Below, piece by piece: positions 55,423-64,000 of a DNA stretch of 64,000 nt. A program made the translations under genes and the position numbers. The DNA comes from Eutypa lata (taxonomy: Eukaryota; Ascomycota; Sordariomycetes; Xylariales; Diatrypaceae). The first letter of the stretch is position 1. Each line of letters begins with the position of its first letter. The stretch is taken from NCBI GenBank assembly GCA_022661535.1, contig JAKULF010000016.1, positions 372,001-436,000 on the forward strand, in the 5' to 3' direction. The notes beneath the pieces were generated by a model, which was given only the letters and a program-made list of their open reading frames with translations, did not search any database and was not told where the DNA came from.

Positions 55423-57793
55423 TACATATCTATGCTGAAATATCTATTTATATAATATATTCCTAAGCAAGCTATTTTGAATAGCTTTATAACTATATTG
55501 CTGTCTAAATATAGAGGCAAGAGCTGAATAAAATTTATCCCATTTTACTCAACATAACTGCACTAAAGCCATGGCACCTCATTATGCTCAATAATAAAGA
55601 ATAATTATGGCCAGAAAGTGAATATTTATGACTGGGCACCTAAATAACCGTAGCTTACTTCCACATATCAGCATAGAGGATTGAATGGGTGATTCTGTTC
55701 GTGTCATACCACGTCAGATAACTATCTGACTGTGGCCCCTACTACCTCTAAAGGTCTACAAAAGCCAGAGCACTACCCGGCTTGTAGACTTTCTTCAACA
55801 CAGGCAATTCAAGAAATCCATCTTCAGCCTACAAAAGGTAGCCACGACTATGACGAGAAATCATGCACTAGAGGCCACATCGGACACCAGCGCATGCGAT
55901 CAAGAAAGGGGATGCGCTCGTATCATCGATACCCAACCAGTAGTGGTGACCATGGATTATAGAAACACGTCAAGCACCGGGTCGATAAACACGCCGCAAC
56001 TACGAGGTGGTGAAGAAGAAAAGGATTGCTTCAGCCCCGTGGAAGAGTGTCTTGGGTATATGGCAAAGGACTGCTCCTGTCTCGCTTGCTGGAAATATGG
56101 AAAGTGAATGGACCAGGAGATAAGCTAGTGGAAGTTATACGCCAACAGGCTCTAGCTTAGCATAGAGATGTCTAATAGTACCTATCTTTTGGTCAGAGGA
56201 TTGTGCTTTAATACAATTCAGAGGTGCGCAGGTATTTATTGGTTGGTTGAAGCTCGGCATTTGCTAACGAGGGATCAACTAGCCACCAAACATGGACAGC
56301 AAATACATTATGTGGTAGCTGGGTTTATCAGCAACATACAATGTTTCTTCGCTACCTCTACTTTAGCCAGTATGGCCACTGATAGTATGAAGTAAAAGTT
56401 ATAATATGTGGCCCGTTCAAGTTGTATAATCGACCATTACGTCTGCGAGGGAGATAGGGGTAGGACGATTAGTCCACTCATGCTAAATACCGGCTCTGTA
56501 TCTAGCATGTATCTTAAGTATTCCTTCATGTTCGTAGTAAATTAGAATAAATTCAAACAGTACCTCTCTATCATACCACCTTAAACTATGTTTGCTTACT
56601 GTATCATAGGGCCAGCCGTCTTATTGCAAGGAATCGTTGCGAACCCCGCAGAATTACCCACAACATCTTTCTCCGGCCACGGGCCGTTCCGTAGTAGATC
56701 GATGCAGTGGATATTACCCACATGAGCTGACGAGGTCCGTGGGCTAGATACCCGCGGTGTAAGAACTTAATTTTGACTCCAAGTGATGCGGATTGTAGTC
56801 AAGTCTTCCCTTTTGGACATGTCATTGATACAACTAATACAGAATATGACAAGCAATCTCCCCACATCTTCAAGAAAACCACCGCCTACCAAGAAGTCAA
56901 ACTGTGAAAGCTAACTCGCTGCTCCCGCCGCCTTCCTCGCCCCTCGGAAGCGTAATTGATGAAATTTTGCTGTGGGCTCATGTCCTTAACATCTATTTCT
57001 TCATCCTCCCCAATCTCTTCCCCATATTACGTCTCGCTTCTATCTTGAATTCCTTCTGCGGGAGGCTCAGACTGGTGGACCGGTGATACATGTCGATGGT
57101 TATTTCTATTTGGAGTGAATCCGATGGCGGGAGACTAGGCTGTAGAGTATTAATTGTCCTGGACACCAAACCCGGCCCCGCTAACCATATAATCGTCCAT
57201 ATCTCGACGCGGTCGAGGCGCGAGGGAAGAGCCTGGAGTCAACATGAAACCGTTAATAGTGTCGAAAGTGGCATTTTGGGTCGAGGATCTACACAGCCCA
57301 TCTATAATGAATACACCAAGCTACGTTATCTGCAATCGCAACCATATGGTTCTCTGATGAAACTCCGTTGGCAGAGGGCCATCAGTTGTCCACTCTCATT
57401 CCTTAGGGTACGGCGATCTCGTCGCACTTCTCTTCAGCCTCCTTTCCAGTAAGAGAACCTGTTTGGCCGGGATGCATGCTTCTGATGCTGTAGTGATGAT
57501 ATAGTGGTTTGCTTCTCTGATGAATGAAGGGAAAAAATCGGAGGATAATACAATAGTAGCTAATAGTACGTAAGAGAACCGAGACAGAGTCTTCTAGGCC
57601 AACACACATATAAGCGTTATCGGGAGCGGGGGAGACATACAAGGTAATCGGACCTGAATCCTCTTGGAGGTCATATTAGCGGTCACTAATGCAACCATAA
57701 CCATGCGAAGAACACGAGGGGGCGATACAGGGTGTCTCGTGTTGCATAATCTCGATTGCATCGTCTTCTTTAGTCATCTTAGCTAATGTCGTG
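55423..57793. other. Gene-poor stretch
   Basis: 2.4 kb. Frames at 55732-56107 (plus, ending in a Cys-containing CSCLACWKYGK) and 56904-57452 have no family resemblance or supporting introns. No gene is supported. Confidence 0.5.
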
Positions 57794-59349
57794 CTATACG
57801 CTATCATATATGCCCGCATCGAAAGCGGAGTTGAAGAAGTCCGTGGGCGGGTCCATTTCCGCAAAACTCAGGTCTTCCTCGTCTTCGGCCATCTCTACTT
57901 CATTTTCGGTTGCTCCATCATCCTCTGTGTAATCTTCGTGATATTGGGATCTTTGCGTGTGAGACTCGGCCTCATTCGTTGGAAGTACTTGTCGAAAGCT
58001 ATTTCTGCGGGTAGGATAACCGAAGGTTGGAGACTGCGGTCCGTAACTTTCACCATGCTGATCCTCGAAGTTGGTGTCTTCGCCACTATTGCTGATCATT
58101 GGATCGTTCATGAGCCTGCTAGGCTGAGGGGCAGGTGAAGAGCGCGGTACCAACATATGCCCCCTATGGCTGGTAGCAGCATTTTGCACTGGTGGCCACA
58201 CAGGAAGTTTTGAAGCTTGAGAATCCAAAGATGGAAATGATTTTGGCTTGCCGCCATTGCTATGTTGCACGGTAATAGTACCATTTTCTTCATTCTGTGG
58301 TTTTAATTAGCAAGAGTGGAGGGTATAAACCACAGCGATATCTTACTTGTTTTTGCTGTCTTCCTGTGAATAGGTTCAGTGCCATTAAGGGTATGGCGTA
58401 CTGCTTTCCGTCTAGGGAATCGAATATTAGAAAACGACCCTTAGGACCATTAAAGGGACCTCTAAACGCGCTTAGTGTCTCTAGCTATGTATTCCAGTTA
58501 GAGAAAAGAAGGTAAAGTTTAGGAGGACGACACATACTTCCTGTTTGGCCTGACGACCATATCGTTTCTCTGCTTCCAGTTGCTCGACTTCGTCATCCGT
58601 GTCGACTTCAGCCTCCTCGTCATCAGTAGCAACGATAGTATCTTCCGCTTCGGAAGCGGGCTCTAGTATGTTCGTGATGTCTGCTTTTTCCCGAATGGAA
58701 CGGTTATGAACGAAAGATTTAGCATCGGGAAGGTTACAATCACGATCGAGCAAGGGCTCCTCCCACTTCACGATTCTGACCGTGGTGAAGTCACGATCCC
58801 GAGGATTTACATTCGCTCGGATTAGGCCCCTAAACTCTTCTCCATCCCCATCAAGCGGATGAGAGGGTTCGGGTGGCACGAGATGACCTTCCGCAATAAG
58901 CTCTTTGCGGACCCGGTCTAGCTTTTGACGTAAAGCATTTCCGGAGAACCCAGGGTGTAGCCGATGACCAATCTCATTCCATGGTATGGAACTGTCAAAA
59001 CGGTTAAGCTCATACACAAAATGCAATATGAGCTTCCACACCATTGAAGGCTCTAGATAGGTAAGTAATAAATTAGTATGAGTGATGACAAGGAAGGGTT
59101 CCACGTTGCGGCTTATTACATACTATTCCAAGAGACCAGATCTCTCTCCTTCTTCCGGCCGTTCTTGCGACGCTCCTCATCTGTGAGAGGCTTGGCTGTG
59201 TAATTCCACCTCTCTTTTCTGATCACAGCAGATTCCCCTTTCTTCGGCTTAGACATGGGCGCCCCAGTGGTAGATCGTATATCATTCTTTTGATGAGATG
59301 CTGCAGATGAAGATGACACCTGTCGAGCCATGTTTCTGGTTCTTGTCAT
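57794..59349 (-). CDS. SANT/Myb-like nuclear protein, 459 aa
   Basis: Four exons: 59124-59349, 58538-59052, 58347-58484 and 57794-58294, joined in phase with GTATGT/GTAAGA donors. After a basic, disordered N terminus (RKNGRKKERDL), residues about 77-140 form a three-helix-like unit: MVWKLILHFVYELNRFD, PWNEIGHRL and NALRQKLDRVRKEL. It has the Trp and Leu spacing of a SANT/Myb or MADF-like DNA-binding domain. An acidic stretch with TDDEEAEVDTDDEVEQLE follows, then an FRGPFNGPKGRF segment, and an acidic tail with EDDGATENEVEMAEDEED. A nuclear role is inferred. The small exons and strong splice signals support an intact gene; its domain resembles, but is longer than, those in the array at 25-41 kb. 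Confidence 0.8.
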
Positions 59350-60936
59350 CACGAACTGTGTCGTAATGCTTGATTGCTACTAGTACTTAGTTAGTTCCAG
59401 TATTATCAAACTCGACGGTTACTGTAGGTGGATTTATGTTTAGAGACCGTCACCTGAACATCATTTCTAGCAGTTCATCAACAAGGCTCAGAGGACTTAT
59501 TTTCCACCCTCAGAGAAGTAGCAGATCAGTTAGTAGGGCTGTTGAAAATGTAGTGGGATTGATGCGAGTTGGATAATGAAATAAGAGAATGAAAAATGGG
59601 CCAGGGGCAAATAGTTGACGTTAATTGGATGGAAGGCACAGGATAGTTGAAGTTGATTGGACTCAAGGCCTTGAAAAGTGGGACACAATGCAACAACTCC
59701 AAACAGCGAAATGTAGGCGGTTGACGAATAAATAGTAAACAATAAATCAAATGCAAATGTAGTAAATCTATCTTATGGTATTAACTGTAGACCTTTGACC
59801 AAAGCGTGTGTATAGCTATGGCTGTGGTGTGAACTCAGAGAAGGATGGAACTCTGGACTGTGGAGCTCGACGTTGACTACAGGATTATATCTCGTGTGAT
59901 TCAATTAAAACCTTATTGCGTGTCCTAATTAAAGCGTGTTTTTACTTGGTGCTGGTGTAGGTTAACTAGTCACTTGTGGTTGTGATTTGACAAAGGATGG
60001 TGAGTTTCCGTGTCGAAAAGAAAGTATGCTGTTATCTGGTACTCAAGGAGAACCAAACACTGCCTTGTGGTAAACACAATATGGTATTTTCCAGCAATTG
60101 GTTCCAAAGACAAAAGTGAAGTAGAGTAGAGTAGATGGAAGAGGACAGTGCCTGGAGAGGGGGGAGAGAAGCGTAGAAGTGGGAATAAACTTACACGCAG
60201 GAGGGGTGTGTTGATTAGGTAGGTGTGCAAAGTTACATGTTCAGGTAGGAACCTTAGGGTGTAGTTAACCAGGCTGGCGTTGAGGAAATATTGAGTGAGT
60301 GAGAGTGTACTTGAGATAGAAAGCCGGAGGGCAGCGGATAGAAGATGGATTGGGGAAATGAAAGCTATCACTGTTTCAATGATTACTGGTGAAGAAGTGT
60401 TGAGCAGTTACTTATGAATGAGGGGGTAGGGAAACATGGTAGAAACTGGATGTAGAGAGAAGAGGATTATTGTTCTAAGGCAGAATAGGTTTTTGGGTAG
60501 TGATTTTATGACTAGATAGGTGGGCATAGCATAGGTACCATAAAGAGTCCGGAATAGAAATTTCCGGTTGCTTGTCAAAACGTCCACTACCTACTCCATG
60601 AACGTGAATATATAGATTACCAAAGGAAAAGTAAAAACATGTCAAATAATTGTTGGAGTGTCTTCTTCAAGGTGATTGTGTGTGTTGCTGTCACTATATG
60701 GAGGGAAACAAATACGGAGGAAACCCCCAGACGTATAAAGGTTGCTAGTACGGGCTAATCTCGTCAGAGTAGAATGAATGCATGGAATCACCGAAGATAC
60801 CCCAAGCGATGTTTACGAAGAAGTATGATAGATCATCTAGGATATCTACCATGTTAGCCATTCCAAGGCATCAATCATAAATCAAATGCGACATCCATAC
60901 TTTAACGGTTATCCACACAATGTTCGTAACCCTTAT
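59350..60936. other. Upstream region of the SANT-like gene
   Basis: On the minus strand this 1.6 kb is rich in C/T and open over 70-130 codons in two places (59526-59756, 59970-60371), but the peptides are Leu/Ser/Pro-rich translations of pyrimidine tracts. Probably promoter and leader; no gene. Confidence 0.5.
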
Positions 60937-61170
60937 TTATAGGATGACACAGTTCTCTTTCTTCTTCGGCTTAAACATATCCTTCACTGTGTCCGCGACG
61001 TTCGTTATAGCATTCATTTGCCTCGCATTGCCCCCCGCACGGTTTTGGGATATGGTTGCTTTAGCACTTTGCGTAGACTCCACAAAGGCTATTGCATTCC
61101 CTGGTGATGCTTCTTTATCCGCTGTGTTCGAGTCTATAGTCGTTTGGTATGTTTTTAGTAGAATATCCAT
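60937..61170 (-). CDS. Possible 77-aa prenylated microprotein (CaaX box)
   Basis: ATG 61170 opens 77 codons with balanced, hydrophilic composition and no long low-complexity run. The C terminus is FKPKKKENCVIL: a polybasic stretch followed by Cys-Val-Ile-Leu, which fits a geranylgeranylation CaaX box as in Rho/Ras proteins. No GTPase or G-gamma motif is present. It may be a real small lipid-anchored protein, the last exon of a larger gene, or chance. The opposite strand is also open there (hydrophobic), so the assignment is uncertain. Confidence 0.35.
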   Translation of the reverse strand: MDILLKTYQTTIDSNTADKEASPGNAIAFVESTQSAKATISQNRAGGNARQMNAITNVADTVKDMFKPKKKENCVIL

Positions 61171-61184
61171 TTATTCAGATATGA

Positions 61185-61712
61185 AGTAGGAGCCAGAAGC
61201 CGGAAGCCGACGTTGATCCGTTTATTCACGAACGTAACAAGTTCGACTTGACAAGAGATGCTCTCGTAACTATCTTTCTTCATCACCTTGAGTACTCTAA
61301 AGGCATCCACTTTATAACTACCAACAACTGGTCTAAGTTTGATTTGGCCGTCAAGTCAAGGGCTCATTTGATGGTAGGGCTTCCCGACTTCTCCTTCGAA
61401 GCTCAGAAATGGATCTGGTGCAAATTCATTCAAGATATCGATGCTCAATTCAACGACAAAACTGAGATTAGGTCATTTGTCAATAGTGACCTAAAGTCTT
61501 TCAATGGTGGGTCACATATTAAAATGAACGGTCGACAGATCAGAAACTGTTTGGATGCTGCGTTGGCACTAGCTCATGCAGATTCATCAGCTCTGAAACT
61601 GGGTCACGTCAAAACAATACTCACAGCTGGAGAAGGATTTGATAAGTTTCTGCAGCAGAGTATCAGTGCAAAAACGACGGATAGGATGACTACTATCAAC
61701 TTTCGAGGGTAA
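61185..61712 (+). pseudogene. C-terminal fragment of an AAA+ ATPase
   Basis: The open frame begins just after a stop at 61182 and reads PEADVDPFIHERNKFDLTRD, then ALVTIFLHHLEYSKGIHFITTN, FDLAVKSRAH and FSFEAQKWIWCKF. This matches the second half of a fungal AAA domain: the end of Walker B (EADV), sensor 1 (ITTN) and the arginine-finger helix (KSRAH). Walker A and the N-terminal part are missing upstream, where no matching frame exists. A TAG acceptor at 61189 may have joined an exon that is now gone. Most likely a truncated, non-functional copy. Confidence 0.65.
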
Positions 61713-62121
61713 TGGTAGATTGGGGTACGGTGGCGACCTTATGAATTCTCCTTTATCAGACTATTCATTTTGCTACTTACACAAGTTTACAATGGCATAG
61801 AAGAGGTGTGGGGAGGAGGTATAGACTAGAGTATCCAACTACTGATAGCTAGCAACCCAAAGTTTAAGGCAGGAATATTGATAAAGGATTGCACATACAG
61901 GGGGAAGGACGGTTATAATATTTTCGTGAATGAATCATAATAGTAGACTTTCACCCCGATGGAATAGCAAATATCGTCATATAAGTTAGCATAGGGTTGG
62001 CATCAATATGGTGGCTCACACCCAGTTGTAACATCTAGGCCCCTGAGTTCAGCAAAACCAACAACCACACTATTACACCAAATGACTTCCACTCGTCTAC
62101 TATACGGAATGATGATAGAGT
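61713..62121. other. 3' flank of the AAA fragment
   Basis: 400 bp, no gene or repeat seen. Confidence 0.5.
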
Positions 62122-62193
62122 AATCGTCGAAGGATTCGAACCTCCTTCCTCAAGAGAGGACGGCCAGGCGCTTGGTTATCGCGCCAGACGACA
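62122..62193 (-). tRNA. tRNA-like sequence, probably a tRNA pseudogene
   Basis: 72 nt on the minus strand. The T arm GGAGGTTCGAATCCTTC has the B-box core GGTTCGAATCC. A strong D-arm-like hairpin (GGCGC...GCGCC) and a central hairpin (TCCT...AGGA) are present, and the ends pair over five bases (TCGTC/GACGA). But the D loop lacks the GG pair, and the central loop has six bases, so no anticodon can be assigned. It may be a decayed gene or a structured element that mimics a tRNA. Confidence 0.35.
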
Positions 62194-62480
62194 TTTCTGG
62201 AAAAAAACCCCGAAGGGAAAAAAAACCAGCTATATACAGAACTAGAATACATGCAAGGAAAGACAAGACGAGGTGATAATACAGGACAGAATGAAGCTAG
62301 ACTAGAAAACAAAACAATAACACAACCGAGGGGAAAAAACATACCTAGACCGTAACCGTGACCGAACCGAAATGCCTAATGAAAGAGAAAAAGAAGATTA
62401 GAAATATGTCCAGAGCAAAGGGGGGACTCACCTGGGAAGTAGAGGCAGAATGCCATATCGAAATTCAACGCCAGGGTCCG

Positions 62481-62511
62481 ATGACCGTGACGATGACCGT
62501 GACCGTGACCG
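62481..62511 (+). repeat. GACCGT hexamer repeat
   Basis: ATGACCGTGACGATGACCGT continues with further GACCGT copies, partly degenerate; related ACCGTAACCGTGACCG occurs near 62350. Confidence 0.75.
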
Positions 62512-62605
62512 ATATAAAACCGGTAAACCGTTAACCATATAGCCGAGACCGAGAGAAAGACGTGACCAGACGATGTGCGCGTTGCCGAAAGACCGAATTT
62601 GAAAA

Positions 62606-62625
62606 CCAGACCAGACCAGACCAGA
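62606..62625 (+). repeat. (CCAGA)4 array
   Basis: Four tandem CCAGA units. The reverse complement, TCTGG, is tandemly repeated at 63011-63035, so the two arrays can pair with each other. Confidence 0.85.
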
Positions 62626-62642
62626 GGGGGGGAGGGATTGCA

Positions 62643-62670
62643 TTGACCGGAGCATGCTGCGGTGTTCTTG
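62643..62670 (+). repeat. 28-bp direct repeat, copy 1
   Basis: TTGACCGGAGCATGCTGCGG followed by TGTTCTTG; copy 2 lies at 62808-62835 with two transitions. Confidence 0.85.
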
Positions 62671-62807
62671 GACAGTTGAAAGGAAGGGGGAGACTCTTCG
62701 TTTGCTCACGAGGGAGACTAGGCGAGCTGGATGGCGAGAAGGAGGAAGAAGAAGATGATGAATCTCGACAGCTCAAGTCAGGTTGACGGATGAGCTGGAA
62801 GAAGGCG

Positions 62808-62835
62808 TTGACCGGGGCACGCTGCGGTGTTCTTG
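62808..62835 (+). repeat. 28-bp direct repeat, copy 2
   Basis: TTGACCGGGGCACGCTGCGG followed by TGTTCTTG, 165 bp after copy 1. It differs at two positions (A/G and T/C). Confidence 0.85.
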
Positions 62836-63010
62836 ACTGAGCCTGTGTCGGAAGCAAGGCAACGAAGGGGGGAACCATTAACTACAAATCAGCAGAAGTT
62901 GTTAGTAAGTACACGCAAAAGGGGAATAAGGAAAGGGGAAGGGGTGACTTAGCGTTGGGTTCAGAGTCGCTGAACCAGCGACTCAAGAAAGCTCGTATCC
63001 TGGTATAGTT

Positions 63011-63035
63011 TGGTCTGGTCTGGTCTGGTCTGGTC
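63011..63035 (+). repeat. (TGGTC)5 array
   Basis: Five tandem TGGTC units, complementary to the CCAGA array 400 bp to the left. Confidence 0.85.
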
Positions 63036-63099
63036 CGGCGAATCTTTCCCGAGTTGTGCACCTGTTAGGCTTCAAGAATGAACAGTACAGTGACAGGCA

Positions 63100-64000
63100 T
63101 CATGTACTCCGCTCACTCGTCCACGAAAACTCGTACCGCCGACGAGAGGGCTGAGCAGGAGCAGGAGCAGTGGGAACAGCAGGAGTGGCGGGCTCTTCAG
63201 CATGGCTTGTAGAAGAGCGGTCCGACCGGCGCTGATCACTGCTGTGTTGCAGGCTGCTGTGGGAGGCGGCGCTTGAGCGTTGTTGCCGACGACGGGTAGT
63301 AGACGCCTGTCCGTGGGTTGGAGAGGCGACCCTAAATCCATCATCGATGGCGACGTGGGTAAGCGGAGTCATAAGGAGCTGAGTCCTGTGCCTGACAACG
63401 AAGTCGGCGTAAGGAAGGTCCCTATCACCGTACTGTCCGTAACGAGACACCCGTTCGGGCTGCCACCAGAAGAGGAACCACTGCCAGAGTTGGCGTCCGA
63501 AGACCTGACGCAGGTTTTCCTCGATTCCGAGGTCCCAGGGGTTCTTGCCTTGAAAGCTCGCGAGGTGAAGTCGTGTATTGCCCCTAGAGTCTGCGTATTT
63601 GAACACAAGAGTCCATAGGCGAGGGACGGTACGACTGATCTAATTATATAATTAGCATGCGATCTTATTGGACAAGAGTGATAGTCAGGCTTCAAAGGCT
63701 TACGTCTTTCTCGGGAAAGGTACAGTTCTTGCAGGCCAAAAGCCAGAACTTGTCGTGAGTCCAGAATACTACCATCGGGACGATCATGAAACCGGACAGG
63801 ATGACCGTGATGGTGAGATGGATGACAAGTGTCTGGTATCTGGCCAGGGCGACGGCAGAGACGACAAACGACAAAACGACATCGAGAGGGAGGAGGATCA
63901 GCAAGTACAAATAGGCCTTGATTGTCCGAAGGTAGACCGCTACTTTCAAGAACGGACAATAGTGATCATAGACGGGGAGACAGCGGCCCAGTCTCGTACA
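63100..64000 (-). CDS. DHHC palmitoyltransferase, PFA5-like, 5' end beyond the window
   Basis: Two exons in the window: 63704-64000 (cut by the window end) and 63100-63639, giving 279 residues. The first visible residues are the end of the zinc-binding cysteine-rich domain with catalytic motif DHYC (in VYDHYCPFLKV), the variant used by some yeast enzymes in place of DHHC. Two membrane segments follow (YLYLLILLPLDVVLSFVV and LVIHLTITVILSGFMIVPMV), then CKNCTFPEKD. Exon 2 has GKNPWDLGIEENLRQVFG, which is the conserved DPG-like/NPWDLG element after the last membrane segment. The tail is disordered, rich in Arg, Ser and Pro. The enzyme attaches palmitate to cytosolic cysteines of membrane proteins. 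Splice signals are GTAAGC and AATTAG. Confidence 0.85.

Noticed and set aside
59526..60371. Minus-strand frames upstream of the SANT-like gene
   Set aside because: Leu/Ser/Pro-rich translations of pyrimidine tracts without family resemblance.
60920..61189. Plus-strand 89-codon hydrophobic frame
   Set aside because: Looks like the complement of the hydrophilic minus-strand frame; starts poorly and matches no membrane family.
1..64000. CRISPR arrays, bacterial operons, rRNA genes
   Set aside because: No regularly spaced repeats, rRNA sequence or prokaryotic signals; the window is eukaryotic.

Overview
This window looks like nuclear DNA of a filamentous ascomycete (Pezizomycotina). The evidence is many short GT-AG introns of about 50-130 bp with TACTAAC-like branch points, pyrimidine-rich promoters, and fungal families (SRPK-like kinase, fungal P450s, GIT1-like permease, STAND-type fragment). 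A 3.4 kb block is almost stripped of G and C in the way repeat-induced point mutation (RIP) leaves it. The composition of the gene set would fit a Sordariomycete, perhaps Xylariales, but this is inference. Exon structures were built by hand from splice signals, open phase and family resemblance.

Layout. 0.2-5 kb: a 5'-truncated STAND-type fragment and an intronless 1025-aa Cys-rich protein of unknown function, both on the minus strand. 5.5-20 kb: a metabolic island with a flavin monooxygenase carrying an N-terminal NTF2/SnoaL-like part, a RIP-degraded element bounded by 37-bp terminal inverted repeats (8130-11494), an SRPK-like kinase and two unrelated cytochrome P450s. No PKS, NRPS or terpene cyclase is present, so this is at most part of a cluster. 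21.3-24 kb: a secreted M28/transferrin-receptor-like glutamate carboxypeptidase with 8 exons.

24.9-41 kb: the most unusual part. It is a neighbourhood of small nuclear-type proteins that share a short Myb/SANT-like N-terminal domain followed by basic, acidic or low-complexity tails. Four successive exons (27.65, 26.77, 26.33 and 25.89 kb), each starting with its own ATG and encoding a different version of the domain, end in the same splice phase in front of one shared set of three 3' exons. They look like alternative first exons that exchange the DNA-binding domain on a common tail. A complete paralogue with the same architecture lies at 29.6-30.9 kb. Three further Myb-like genes follow at 33.7, 38.4 and 39.8 kb, and a larger SANT-like gene lies at 57.8-59.3 kb.

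44.5-47.5 kb: a gene for a 440-aa unknown protein with a long intron-containing leader and a 3' UTR intron. 50.1-54.5 kb: a divergent pair, a membrane-anchored M24 Xaa-Pro peptidase with a His-rich insertion and a GIT1-like MFS permease. 55-64 kb: a decayed gene remnant, the SANT-like gene, a possible prenylated microprotein antisense to a region next to an AAA-ATPase fragment, a tRNA-like hairpin cluster with short repeats, and the 3' part of a PFA5-like palmitoyltransferase cut by the window end. Long gene-poor stretches (30.9-33.7, 34.6-38.4, 41-44.5, 47.5-50.1, 55.4-57.8 kb) show no supportable gene.
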